Source: Anodontia alba (lineage: Eukaryota; Mollusca; Bivalvia; Lucinida; Lucinidae). Taken from it: 64,000 nucleotides of DNA. Below, in pieces: positions 54,401 to 64,000 of the stretch. A program made the translations under genes and the position numbers. Numbering within the stretch: position 1 is the stretch's first letter; every line of letters starts with the position of its first letter. Below the pieces are notes generated by a model. That model was not told the DNA's origin. It worked only from the letters and a program-made list of their open reading frames with translations, and did no database searches. The stretch spans positions 18,872,387 to 18,936,386 of the forward strand of contig OZ024830.1 in NCBI GenBank assembly GCA_964016985.1. The letters run 5' to 3'.

Positions 54401-54924
54401 TGGTCAGTCATATACCGGTACTATTACACTTCCATGTCATTATGCCTATTCATAGCTTGGGGTTATTTCATCGTTTTATTGTAAAAACACTTACATTTGA
54501 TGGTCACTTTATTTTGGTCTTATAAGAGAGCTAAGGAAACATGCCAAAAGAAAACTCCATCAATATTCAGTTTTCAATAGATGTATTCTAGTGTGGCATA
54601 CATCTGAAATTATGAATGCAGCAAAATTTATATGATCAAACGAGCCCTTCCGTCAAATTGTCAAATTTTGATGCCACAGATATTAAGCGTTTTACAATAT
54701 TCATAAATAAGTTAAAAATCGTTCTTAAGCATTAAAATGCTCAGCAAATTGCAGCAGATGACATACTAAATTTTTTTATTTATACTGTTTGTATCTTTGT
54801 TTTGTCACCAAAAGTAAGACATGGCTTGAATAGGGAGTCAGCTGCATGAAATGTCAAGCCTTATTTTCTTTGAAAACTTAAAGTATTTTAGAATATCATC
54901 TGCTACATTATGAATGACCATTTA
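54401..54924. other. Unassigned, then F'-type remnant
   Basis: 54401-54700 shows nothing I recognise. 54720-54915 has GCTCAGCAAATTGCAGCAGA and ATGAAATGTCAAGCCTTATT, an F' remnant. Confidence 0.45.
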
Positions 54925-55168
54925 ACCCTTAAAGCGCTAGTCACGACTATTGTCGTCTGCTTTGTCATCTGCTTGGGATTTTTAAAGTCATTTTTGCAAA
55001 CAGTGTGGACCCTGATCAGACTGCTCCTTTAGGAGCAGTCTGATCAGGGTCCACACTGATTGCCTGTATGCAAAAATAGGTTTGAAAAGTCTGCAAGAAT
55101 ATTCAGCAGACGACATAAACAGACGACATTTTCAGATGCAGTTTTTCTTGGCGCTTTAAGGGTTAAGG
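54925..55168. mobile_element. Family P: TTAA-flanked MITE with perfect cassette 1
   Basis: TTAACCCTTAAAGCGC ... GGCGCTTTAAGGGTTAA. Hairpin GTGTGGACCCTGATCAGACT with CTGCTCCTTTAGGAGCAG centre. Confidence 0.86.
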
Positions 55169-55244
55169 GCTGACATTGCTGTTTGGCAGGTATGTAGAAT
55201 GTTCTGGCCTTTACATTTCACTTTGCAAGCTGGGCTGTGCAAGT

Positions 55245-55480
55245 GAAAAAGTGCCTTCAAACATGCATGCGCAAAATGTACAGATTCAGATCATCCTGCA
55301 TATGCACAAAGTATCATCCAAGCCTTTGCCTTCCATTCATACATTCTGTAGCATCCAATGATTCTGTTAGCGGAAAGTGATGGCCCTGATCAGACCAAGC
55401 AGATGCACAGGCTGATCTTTGCCTTTACTATCCGCATAAACTCGAAGATACATTTTTGTATGGTCCGGCCCAGTTATCAT
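55245..55480. repeat. Family M MITE, worn
   Basis: GTACAGATTCAGATCATCCT, GGCCCTGATCAGACCAAGC, GATGCACAGGCTGATCTTTG. Confidence 0.55.
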
Positions 55481-55659
55481 TTGGGAAAAGTTTTATCTTC
55501 AAAGGGCTACATACGACAGTTTATTGCTGCATTCCACACTTATATTAAGCAGTCTGCGACCTTCCGAGTGCCCAATAACATTACATCCTCATATCAGTTA
55601 CCAAATCTAAAGTGAGGCTCCAGCTCCACGTCTCTAAGTATACTCCACTTAGGATATCA

Positions 55660-56110
55660 TTTGTATGCTAAATATTTGGAAACCATAACTCCTTACCATA
55701 CTGGGCCCAGTTTAAAGCTAACGACATCGTTAGTTAACAATTCGTTAAAATTTACATCGAGTGATATGCACATATGCTGAAATTTTTTGCTGAAAAAATG
55801 TGAGGAGCTTTTGCAGTGCACTTTTTTTCCGCAAAAAATATCAGAATATTGTGTATTGAATCTGCTAAACTGGTTAACGAAATAACCCTTAAAGAGCTTG
55901 TTAAGCTAATAACACTTTGAACAACTGGGCCCTGCTTGCTAAATTGGAACAAGTCCATTTGGCTATCTATTGAGGTGTCTAAAATGTCATGGATAGGTAA
56001 ACAATGTAAACCCTGATTAAAAGGCTCTTTTAGAAGCAGTTTCATGTTGGTCTACACTGTTTTCTCAGGCCTCTGACCTGTCTGTCCCGGTATTTAGGGG
56101 AAATACCAAA
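55660..56110. mobile_element. Family C MITE split by a family A MITE
   Basis: CTAAATATTTGGAAACCATA and CTCCTTACCATACT before A; AACAAGTCCATTTGGCTATC, hairpin, and GGTATTTAGGGGAAATACC after it. Confidence 0.74.
55704..55931. mobile_element. Family A MITE, copy 6
   Basis: GGCCCAGTTTAAAGC ... CTTTGAACAACTGGGCC; flanked by CTG on both sides. Confidence 0.86.
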
Positions 56111-56424
56111 GGCAATGTTGCCTCTGCAGGACATACTTGTAACAGCTGCTGCTCTTGAAGACAAAGCCATCATTTTATCCCCATTTTGAAATCAAAATTG
56201 TTATTTTAGAATAGTTTGTGAAAAAGATTGTTTTATGTCACAGAACTCATGTTGAGCATAAAGGAGTCATTGAGCCATATATGGACAGTGAATGTCCAGA
56301 TCAGCCAACACATACACACAGCCTTATCAGGGCCTTTTCCATCTGCTTATAGCATATAAATAATGAATGTATTGATGGACAGGAAAGGTACTAATTGTAC
56401 TGTCTTGATGTATTTGGCGATCTG
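56111..56424. other. Unassigned, M-like trace
   Basis: GTGAATGTCCAGATCAGCCA near 56289 recalls family M; otherwise nothing seen. Confidence 0.4.
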
Positions 56425-56666
56425 GGCCCAGTTGTTCAAAGCGTCTTTAGCTTAACGAGCTCGTTAAGGGTCATTTGATTAACTGTTTTATCAGATTCAA
56501 TACACAATATTCTGATATTTTTTGCTGAAAAAATGTGAGTAGCTTTTGCACTGCAAAAGCTACTCACATTTTTTCAGCAAAAAATTTCAGCATATTTGCG
56601 TATCACTCGATGTAAATTTTAACGATTCGTTAACTAACGATGTCGTTAGCTTTGAATAACTGGGCT
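56425..56666. mobile_element. Family A MITE, copy 7
   Basis: GGCCCAGTTGTTCAAAGC ... CTTTGAATAACTGGGCT; CTG on both sides; perfect GTGAGTAGCTTTTGCA hairpin. Confidence 0.88.
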
Positions 56667-56804
56667 CTGACTGCTATTCACATACTATGTTCAAAGACAT
56701 TTAAAGCTTGATATGAGATTTAACCTTTAGCTTCTTGCAAAAAGGTGCGCTTAACATATTACAAACAGTGAAGGGCAAGACATTTTGTTTACCATAGAAC
56801 TACT

Positions 56805-56965
56805 GTAATTATAACTCCAGATAAGGATTTTTTTACAGCCAAAGTGTTCATATTTTTTTTTCATTTCCACAAAAACATATGTTGTGGAACTCTGAAGCAC
56901 CTCAGGGATGCGCTTCTAATGAGTGCCCACAACATATATTTTCAATATAACCCTCTTGTATAGAA
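56805..56965. repeat. Family E MITE
   Basis: TATAACTCCAGATAAGG start; TGCGCTTCTAATGAGTGCCC arm; CCCTCTTGTATAGAAC end. Confidence 0.65.
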
Positions 56966-57374
56966 CTTTGGAACCTCCTAGGAAACAGCAGCTATGATCA
57001 GAGTGCATAGATGCAAAAAAAAACTGGTCTGGGACTTTGCTGCTAGCAGATATGTTAAGCACCCATTTTTGTTGAGCCTGCTTTTAGCATGGCACCCATT
57101 TTTGTTGAGCTGGCTTTTAGCATGGCACGATATAGGGATCCAGATTTCGGTTTGTCAGTCATCTGTCAACATTTGCGATATCTGACTTCGACCCTAATGT
57201 TCAAGTTCATTCTCCAGTATCGATATTTGACCTTGACCAATATTTCACGTTTCACCAACTTAGTTGATTTGCGTCAACCTTGCTCCCTCACAAGTGTGAC
57301 ATAGTCTTTGGTGGAATTCTTGTTTATATTATTTGGCTTACTAATATGACACAAATTTCTTAGTACTCCCAGAT
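56966..57374. other. Unassigned with a short tandem duplication
   Basis: ACCCATTTTTGTTGAGC at 57061 is repeated at 57093 (32-bp unit). The following text resembles worn GTCC-type repeats. Confidence 0.45.
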
Positions 57375-57500
57375 GTGGATCACAGGTCTGGGTTCAAATT
57401 AAGCGGAGTTCGAATTCAGCTTATGTCTGTATGGCCCTTTTTGGCTTAGAGTCTTTCATATCACATTTCCATTTTAGAACTTTATGGGTTAAGTTTTAGC
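57375..57500 (+). repeat. SINE K-like relic
   Basis: GTGGATCACAGGTCTGGGTT (B-box area), GAATTCAGCTTATGTCTGTA and GAGTCTTTCATATCAC. Confidence 0.45.
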
Positions 57501-57706
57501 AGTGCATTGGCAAAGTTAGTGGCAAAAGAATAAATACATGTGTGATATTGTATCTACCCAAAACATTGGGCCAGAAATGTCTTAGATAATGCATGCGTTC
57601 TGCTGTCAATACTGTCAAGACAAGTATTCCAACATAAGTATAAACTGTTTCTTTCTGTTCATTTAATACCTCTTTTTTGTATAGTTTCTATATAAATTTG
57701 TATAAC

Positions 57707-58080
57707 TTATCCCTAGTCCTGCTGAACCCGGATATGCCCTGCCTTTGCAAACAGCCAAGCCAACTTGAAGAAGCCAACTGATCTGGATCTGCACTGTTTG
57801 CCATTAAGTTTGTGAATTTATATCAACAATCTGGATCAAGTAATCTGATTGGCTGAAAGTTAGAAATGGGCGTGGCATCTTAATTTATTCAGCAGGACAA
57901 GAGTTATAAAGCTTCAGGCAAGGTACTTTTTATGATGTTTTTCTTATTTCTTCACAAAAACATATTTTGTACTCATTAGAATTGCCTCATCAAGGCACTT
58001 CTTATGAGTACCCACAACGAATGTTTTCTTGGAGAAATAAGAAAAATATTATGTGGATAGCCCCCTTAACTGTAGCTATG
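57707..58080. mobile_element. Family B MITE (TTAT-flanked) then family E MITE
   Basis: B: 57707-57907, minus orientation, TTAT on both sides, one hairpin arm partly deleted. E: 57915-58080, GGCAAGGTACTTTTTATGAT to CCCTTAACTGTAGCTATG. Confidence 0.76.
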
Positions 58081-58332
58081 AACTTATATATAATTGTATA
58101 ACTTATTATTTTCAGTTATGAATGATCATTTTTTACAGGTTTTATTTAATATTTTATGTTTCTGAGTACATGTATTACCATATGTTTTATCATATACATC
58201 TGTTCCTGTGCACAGGATCATCAAAAAGATAGCATTTGGGTGTAAGCGCAGACCCAATGATGAAATGCCCTGTCTTATCTTCTCTGAAAAATAATCAAAA
58301 AGAAAAAATAGAATACAATTTTGCTTGATGCC

Positions 58333-58550
58333 TTAACCCATTGTAGTCAGGAGATCCCTAAAAGAGTAATTGGCAAACAGTTCAGTCCCAGATTAAACAC
58401 TGCAGAATGCAGCGTCTGATCAGGGTCTCCACTATTTGCAAATAGTTTATCCATTTTTCTCTTGGAATATCTATATCTTACCTAAAATTGAAATTGGAAT
58501 CTTCCAATAGTGTGGGGGAGACTATTCAGTCTACAGTGGGATAAGGGTAA
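58333..58550. repeat. Family S: TTAA-start MITE with worn cassette 1
   Basis: TTAACCCATTGTAGTCAGGA start; GGCAAACAGTTCAGTCCCAG arm, TGCAGAATGCA loop, CTGATCAGGGTCTCCACTAT arm. Right end unclear. Confidence 0.5.
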
Positions 58551-58727
58551 TGGGTCACATGACTTAAAAAAACAAAATGTATTTTACAACATTTGTAGAT
58601 ACTGAAGGTCCAGTTGAGACTGAGTAGATGTGCAGGATGATCTGAATCTGTACATTTTGCATATGCTTGAAGACAAGTTTCTGCTTGACATAGCTCAAAT
58701 TTGTTTTGCTGTGTTTTCAGTGTTATA

Positions 58728-58939
58728 TTAACACTTCTCTTGCTGAACACGACATGCCCTGTCTTAGCAAACAGTGTAGATCCAGATCAGTTGGCTTCTG
58801 AAGAAGCCAACTATCTTGCTCTGCACTGTTTGTCAATTAGAATGTGAATTTGTATCAACAATCTGGATCAAATAATCTGATTGGCTGAAAATTAGAAGTG
58901 GGCATGGCATCTATATTTATTCAGCATGACTAGGGTTAA
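58728..58939 (-). mobile_element. Family B MITE
   Basis: TTAA ... TTAA; ACTTCTCTTGCTGAA and TTCAGCATGACTAGGG; one hairpin arm mutated. Confidence 0.82.
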
Positions 58940-58942
58940 CCC

Positions 58943-59146
58943 TTAACCGTGCCATGCTTAATAAATTAAGATGCCACGCCCACTTCTAATTGTCAGCCAG
59001 TCAGGTTCCTTGATCCAGATTGTTGATCTAAGTCCATATATTAAATGACTAATAGTGTATTCCAGTTCAGCTAGCTTCTGAAGAAGTCAGCTGATCTGGA
59101 TCTACACTGTTTGCAAAGGCAGGGCATAACCCAGGATTAGGGATAA
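58943..59146 (+). mobile_element. Family B MITE, back-to-back with the previous copy
   Basis: TTAACCGTGCCATGCTTAAT start three bases after the preceding TTAA; worn hairpin; end near ATTAGGGATAA. Confidence 0.75.
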
Positions 59147-59350
59147 AGCCACTAATCACAACTGCAGCAGACATTTTTTTTTTTTTTTTTTTTTTTAATA
59201 TAGTTTTGAGAAAATAAGGCTTGGAGTTTCATTTGATGTACCATCATGACAAATAATTCACATGAACTGCCAAGTCATATTTTTGAAAAAAAAAATGTAC
59301 ATATAAAATGTTGTCTGCCACAATGTTGCTTTGCACTTAAGTGTTAAAGG
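59147..59350. repeat. F'-type MITE with T run
   Basis: AGCCACTAATCACAACTGCA start, T run at 59173-59194, AAATTCACATG arm equivalents, GCACTTAAGTGTTAAAG end. Confidence 0.5.
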
Positions 59351-59399
59351 GCTTAATTGCATTAAGGCTGTTTGAAACAAAATTTAGTTGAAAAATTAT

Positions 59400-59575
59400 G
59401 CTGTTGCTTGATAAGGTACTTTTTCTTCATCCCAGAACTTTTGATAGTTTTCTTATTCTCAAAGAAAACAAAGGTTGTGGGTAGTCATTGGAAACACCTG
59501 GCCAGGACACTACTGATCAGTAACACAACTAGGGTTTTTATGGAGAAATAAGAAAACTGTTATGCAGATATTATC
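59400..59575. repeat. Family E MITE, worn
   Basis: GCTTGATAAGGTACTTTTTC start, AACAAAGGTTGTGGGTAGTC arm, TATGGAGAAATAAGAAAA arm. Confidence 0.6.
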
Positions 59576-59676
59576 AGTGATACCATCACTTTTGCTGACT
59601 GGTTTTTAATGCATAATTTTTGTACATAGTGATACAAATGAATACTTAGACAATCCATCTATTTAAAACCTGCAGA

Positions 59677-59816
59677 GTCTGGTGAAAGACTGTGTACAAT
59701 ACTAGTAGCACTAAGAGGACTAAGCCCGCCCAGTAAATGTGTGGTTAGGTAAACTGACCACGTTCGACATGACTCCATTGGGTTGACTGGACCATAAAAC
59801 CTCAACACAAACAAAA
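59677..59816 (+). repeat. SINE I, 5'-truncated
   Basis: TCTGGTGAAAGACTGTGTAC to GGACCATAAAACCTCAACAC. Confidence 0.8.
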
Positions 59817-59907
59817 CCAGCAGATAGTATTACACAGTGTCAGTCAAGGTGATGATTGAAGTGAGCCCAGCCCACTGAGTAAAAAGTTTGTCTTGAATAC
59901 TGTTATG

Positions 59908-60085
59908 ATGCTAAGTATTGGGACAGACAGGCCTGGGCAACCTGTCACCCCAGAGGAGTCACCCTAGAATACAGCATCTGATCAGTATCTGCACTGTTTG
60001 CCACTTGTCCAGCCGGTTTTAGACATACCAAAAGGTAGTAAAAGCTTCTTCTTTAAAAGTGTCTCAATATTTAGGGTGAAAACTG
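59908..60085. repeat. Family C MITE
   Basis: TGCTAAGTATTGGGACAGAC start, ATCAGTATCTGCACTGTTTG arm, TCAATATTTAGGGTGAAAAC end. Confidence 0.7.
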
Positions 60086-60229
60086 GAATGGCCGAAGCAA
60101 ACGGCACACGATGTACATTATCTAAATAAACCACTGCACAAGCTGATCTGGAATTTCATCTTCAGTCTTGTCTTGGATTATTCAGCAAACATTTTTGATA
60201 CCTTGTATTTTTTTTCTTATATAGTCAAA

Positions 60230-60410
60230 CCTGTGTTAAGCAAGCATATGAGGGAAGGCTAAAAAGTGGCTGCTTAATACAGGTGCCAGCTTGATACAGG
60301 TAAATTTTTACATTTATTTGACTTCTGAAAGATAAAAAAAAAGTGTGACCTCTTAATAGAAGTGAAGCTAAATACAGGTGGCCTTTAACTTAAGGCAGGT
60401 TTAACTGGAA
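60230..60410. repeat. Family N-like relic
   Basis: AGTCAAACCTGTGTTAAGC and CTTAAGGCAGGTTTAACTG are inverted; TAATACAGGTGCC and AATACAGGTGGCC units recur inside. Confidence 0.5.
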
Positions 60411-60417
60411 AATACAG

Positions 60418-60555
60418 TTTGACAAAAGAGTTTGCAAGACATTGCCTTAAAAGGGGGCATTTTGCATGACATTCCAAACCCTATTTTCTGGAAAAATAAG
60501 ACAAATTCCTAAGTGTTTGTTGTATTTTTTACCCAGAATGCTAAGCCTTCAGGGG
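60418..60555. repeat. Family F right part
   Basis: GCATGACATTCCAAACCCTA, TTCTGGAAAAATAAGAC, ACCCAGAATGCTAAGCCTTC. Confidence 0.65.
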
Positions 60556-60574
60556 ACTTGATAGACTTGTGAGA

Positions 60575-60870
60575 TTTTCTGCCATAGCTTACAAGGGAGA
60601 CAACTTTTGTGACCTGTTTGCTTTCCTGCACACCAGTCCCCTACTAAAATGGGTCACCTCAATCAGGAAAGAATTGGCTCCCTATGGGAGCAAATTCTTT
60701 CCTTTAAGAGTAAACCCCTTTCCTTTTCTTCAGAAAAGGGGTCTAGTCTAGGAAAGATTAACTCTCTCTCTGTTGAAAAAAATTCTTTCCTTTTAGTATA
60801 GACCCCATTTCAGAAGGAGACAAAAACAATTTTGACATAGTTACTTCCTCTTGAAGTGTATCCATTCTCT
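60575..60870. mobile_element. Family H MITE, core repeated
   Basis: AAGGGAGACAACTTTTGTGA ... TTGAAGTGTATCCATTCTC. Contains two pairs of AAGGAAAGAATT / AATTCTTTCCTTTTAG arms. Confidence 0.68.
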
Positions 60871-60898
60871 TAAAGCTGCATAATATGAACCCTTCTTT

Positions 60899-61260
60899 GG
60901 CCCAGTTGTTCAAATCATTGTTAGCCTAACGAGGTCCTTAATGACAATTGTTGTAGCTAAAGTTTTTTTGTTTTTTTTTTTCAAATATATTGATATTTTT
61001 GCTGCAAAAGGCAAAAGCTACTCACATTTTTGAGCAAAAAAATCAATGTATTTGCCATATTTTAAGATAGAAATTTGGTTTAAACAATATTTTATTTCAG
61101 TTTGTTGAAACATTTACATTTAAGTACATAGACAGAATACAACGGCACAATCATACAGCATTTGAAAACAAGCATATCATGCTTCTTTGAATCATCTCCT
61201 GTGATAGAAATTTTTATGCCATGTTAGCTAACACTTTGTTAAGTTTTGAACAATTGGACC
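60899..61260. mobile_element. Family A MITE, copy 8, with about 120 bp of extra sequence
   Basis: GGCCCAGTTGTTCAAAT ... TTTTGAACAATTGGACC; right flank CTG, left flank TTT. Between about 61080 and 61210 it carries sequence absent from other copies. Confidence 0.7.
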
Positions 61261-61369
61261 CTGATTGTTCAAGCTAATTGTTCCCCTCTTTTCTTTGCAG
61301 AGCTCATACTTAGGTCTCACAGGTGATTAATTTGTTTCATATTTTTAAATATATGAGCAACAACATGAA

Positions 61370-61570
61370 AAAATGAACCTTCTGACATGTGCACCCAACA
61401 AAGATTCAAATCAGCCTGCTCATCCATGCAGTCTGATCAATCTTTGTTGTCTACATGAAGAATCTTTGCATTCTCTGCTATCCAAAATGCACCCAGTGAA
61501 GATTCAGATCAGACTGCCCATTTGCACAGTCTGATCTGAATCTTCACTGGTGCACATGTCCAATGGTATA
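61370..61570. repeat. Family M MITE with a clean right palindrome
   Basis: CAGTGAAGATTCAGATCAGA pairs with TCTGATCTGAATCTTCACTG at 61495-61550. Confidence 0.75.
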
Positions 61571-61746
61571 TTTTCTGACATTGGGGCTTATATGATAGAT
61601 GCTGTTTTTTTTATCATAAACATGTTGTATGTTTTATGAATCTGTTAATATAAGTGAATGATAAATTAAAATCATGTGAAACTAAAAATAAAATGTGAAA
61701 TAATAAAAGTCTCTTACTTTATGTCCAGATATACTTCCTTTTAAAG

Positions 61747-61893
61747 AAATGCTGCAAAATATAGCAGTGTGATTTAGAATTGTTGTCTTATTCACATCCT
61801 TTTCAAAAATGCTGCAAAATGAAGCAGTGTGATTTAGAATTGTTTTATATAACCCCATTGGGTTGACTGGGCCGTAAAACCTCAACACAAACA
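61747..61893 (+). repeat. Short tandem duplication followed by a SINE I tail
   Basis: AATGCTGCAAAATATAGCAG...TTTAGAATTGTTGT occurs at 61749 and 61808. 61850-61893 is the SINE I 3' end (GGGTTGACTGGGCCGTAAAA). Confidence 0.75.
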
Positions 61894-61983
61894 CTCCGTA
61901 AGTTTGGGATGTGATAAAAGGTATCTATGCATCAGGATCTGGAGCGAACGAATCTTACAGGAAAAGACATACGATACTCTGTT

Positions 61984-62075
61984 TTGGATATTTGTTTGTT
62001 TGTGCTGGGAGTTTGATGGCCCAGTCAACTCTGTTAATGTCATGTCTAGCTGATCAGTTAACCTACTCATTTTTG
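61984..62075 (-). repeat. SINE I tail, reversed and worn
   Basis: TTTGTTTGTGCTGGGAGTTT then GGCCCAGTCAACTCTGTTAA, the complement of the SINE I 3' end. Confidence 0.6.
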
Positions 62076-62079
62076 TACC

Positions 62080-62475
62080 CGGCCACACGATAGTGGCGGA
62101 GTATTATGGTTTCACATTGGACCTCATGTGTCTGTCCATCCATCAGTCATATGTCGGTCCGTCCGTATTTTTTTTCAGATGATATCTTCAGTAAACATCA
62201 GTGGATTTCCACCAAACTTGGTGTGTCCATTGATATTGTGGAGATCTGGTTTGGGATTGCTTATGGGCAAATTTCGTCAAATTTTGATATAGCTATCTGC
62301 CCGAGACATGCCCATATTTTTGTTTCCAGACAATAACCTGAGTGAATGTCAAGGAATTTTAACCAAACTTGGTACATGCATTGATATTATGGAGATCTGG
62401 TTTGCGATTGCTAATGGGCAACTTTCGTCAATTGTTGACAAAGTTATCTGCCTGCAACACGATAATGGTGGGGTA
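62080..62475 (+). repeat. GTCC-rich repeat with two internal monomers
   Basis: GGCCACACGATAGTGGCGGA head, CTGTCCATCCATCAG and GGTCCGTCCGTATT tract. The unit AACTTGGTGTGTCCATTGAT recurs at 62214 and, as AACTTGGTACATGCATTGAT, at 62367 (about 153 bp), much like the array at 43 kb. Confidence 0.72.
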
Positions 62476-62532
62476 TTATTGTTTTACATTTTTATTTTCC
62501 TGGCAGGCTTAGTCCTTTAAGAGATTCAGTTT

Positions 62533-63010
62533 GTTTGTTTGTGTTGAGGCTTAACGGCCCAGTCAACCCAGTGGGGTCATGTCGAGCGCTGTCAGTTTAC
62601 CTACCACACGTTTACTGGGCAGGCTTAGTCCTCTAAGCGGTTAACCAATATTGTGCACATTCTTTTGCCAGAAACTGACAACTGCCCTTCTTGAACAAGC
62701 AAATTCCATGGGGAATTTATGTCCCCTGCCTTATTTTTATTTGAGGTGTTAAAAATGGGTAATTTAACCAGAGGATCATTGGTCCTGTATCAATTACCTA
62801 AGTATTGAAACAGGAAACCAGTGATAAAAAATAATTTCAGGATTCTGAAAAAACCACATGCATATCTTCAGACCATCCTTAAAGCACCTGTAAAGTCTCA
62901 AAAGGACCACGGAAAGCCAAAAACAGTGTCCCTCCACTTTTCTTCGAAAAGGCGGGGGACAATCAGCGGAAGGGAGAGAATGACCGTAGAAAATATTTCA
63001 TGTCAATCTA
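62533..63010 (-). mobile_element. SINE I, reversed, split by a ~260-bp insert
   Basis: 62533-62697 carries the SINE 3' two-thirds and 62959-63010 resumes with ATCAGCGGAAGGGAGAGAAT. The insert 62698-62958 has no inverted ends and no match here. Confidence 0.78.
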
Positions 63011-64000
63011 TCATCATATCATAATCGGATTTTTGATTAACGTAGAGGTACAGGGGCAACATCCACATCAGTGGGCCCCCTTCCAGATAGCTGGCTTGCT
63101 GCACCCATGGTAGATCTCACACCAGATCTCCAGATTCGTCTATCATGAGAGTTGATAGCTGAGAGCTTCCACTCTCTGCAATCCCTCTCTGTCAGCTGCT
63201 TCCATGTCATTTTGGGCCTCCCAGGCCCACGCTTTCCATCAACCTGTATGTCAAAGGCTGTCTTGACTGCACCATTGGAGCTTTCCACATGTCCATACCA
63301 TCAGAACCTTCTCTCCTTCCTACTGAGGTCCAGATCCTCAATGCCAAGCCGCACAAGCAGCTCATTGGACCTGGTGGTGACAATGTCTTGCGGCCTGACA
63401 TTGCAGATCTGTCTGATCATTGCCCTGTCATTTCGCTGCAGATGCTGGAGGTTCGGCTTTGTCAATGGCCAAGTCTCGCTGGCATGGAGCATTGCGCTCT
63501 GCACACAAGAGCTGTACACATAGCCACATGTTTTGAAAGAGAGGTGGCATGAAGAGAGAACTGGTAGCAGATCCTTGAACTTCTTCCAGGCAGTTTTCAC
63601 AAGTGTTGAGAGTTCACAGCCACCTGCTGCTGAGAGCATGTCTCCTAGGTAGCAAAAGGAAGCTACCACCTCAAGCTTGTCAGGTCCGACCTGGACTTCC
63701 TTCTGTGGTCTGCCATCCAAGGGGCGTGCAGTTCCCTGGCACCATGTACATCTATAGTCAGGGTCCTTTTTCAAGCGCTTGAGCCCACTGCATTTCTTGT
63801 GCACCCAGTGCTTGCAGCCACTGCAGAAGATGCTGTTGCTGCCCATTCCAGTGCAACAGACAGCGCATGGAAACTCGCCTGAACTCTGCAAGAGGTCCAG
63901 TCCCGTACCGCAGATCATGATCTTTGTCTTTCCTGCATTTACTCTCAGTCCTTTCTTCTCCATTGCTTCTTTCCAAGTCAGGAGCCTCCTGACACATTCC
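63011..64000 (-). mobile_element. Non-LTR retrotransposon copy 2, 3' part
   Basis: Same family as the element at 104-4055, here with the 3' end. After the stop at 63037 a short tail with ATGATATGATGAT-like sequence runs into a SINE. The 5' part lies beyond the window. Confidence 0.85.
63037..63963 (-). pseudogene. Non-LTR RT C-terminal region with PHD-like zinc finger
   Basis: Begins GLRVNAGKTKIMICGTGLDL, typical of the region just after the RT YADD box. Around residues 33-78 (63735-63865) a Cys/His finger follows: FPCAVC, CSGCKHWVHKKCSGL, YRCTWC, spacing like a PHD/RING-type finger. After that come VVASFCYLGDML and RNDRAMIRQICNV, common in RTs of this type, and WYGHVESSNG, GKRGPGRPKMTWKQLTERDC. 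An in-frame TGA at 63301 where the family has Arg, and a small deletion in the ELST..VKTAW stretch, show decay. Confidence 0.85.

Overview
This is a piece of an animal nuclear genome, most likely a marine bivalve mollusc (a venerid-type clam is my guess). It is AT-rich, has one gene with very long introns, and is packed with short hairpin-shaped DNA transposons, tRNA-derived SINEs, non-LTR retrotransposon pieces and mariner/pogo relics. There are no operons, no bacterial-style genes, and no rRNA or true tRNA genes. Every exon call rests on splice signals plus recognisable protein sequence.

The only cellular gene I can support lies on the + strand: a ZDHHC5/ZDHHC8-type protein S-palmitoyltransferase. 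Five exons (10600-10757, 17180-17352, 21509-21611, 23657-23748, 24521-24656) join in phase and encode the Cys-rich DHHC catalytic core, transmembrane segments 3 and 4, the TTNEQ stretch and the start of the cytoplasmic tail. A long last exon (41175-42023) encodes a Ser/Pro/Arg-rich tail ending in the PDZ-ligand-like EISV, as in vertebrate ZDHHC5/8. The first exons (TM1, TM2, DPG motif) are not here and should lie left of the window. One or more middle-tail exons in the 16-kb intron are unresolved; a candidate starts at 40999.

Region by region: 1-4.05 kb is a minus-strand endonuclease/RT non-LTR retrotransposon split by a mariner. 4.4-5.75 kb is a pogo-like transposase pseudogene split by a MITE. 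5.8-42 kb is the gene, its introns filled with MITEs and SINEs. 43-45.5 kb is a ~155-bp tandem array. 45.5-62.5 kb is dense repeats, including a 1.4-kb pogo-type element in an (AT)n tract. 62.5-64 kb is a broken SINE and the 3' end of a second copy of the non-LTR element, which carries a PHD-like zinc finger.

Repeat family names used below (mine). A: Harbinger-like MITE, GGCCCAG ends, CWG target duplications. B, O, P, R, S: MITEs beginning at TTAA. C and D: MITEs with TACCGTATTT and TACGGTAAATG ends. E: CATAGCTCCAGATAAG ends. F: TTAA-flanked. G: CATTACGAAAACA ends. H: AATGGATACACTT ends. M: GATCAGCCTG-rich palindromes. N: CAGTAAAACCTGTG ends. Q: a two-copy hairpin. I, J, K: SINEs or SINE-like retroposons. 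The most striking observation is that many families with unrelated ends carry one of two shared palindromic cores: cassette 1 (GCAAACAGTG...GATCAG) in B, C, D, O, P, R, S; cassette 2 (TTTTTCTTATTT...AAAACA) in E, F, G. Nested insertions give a relative chronology.
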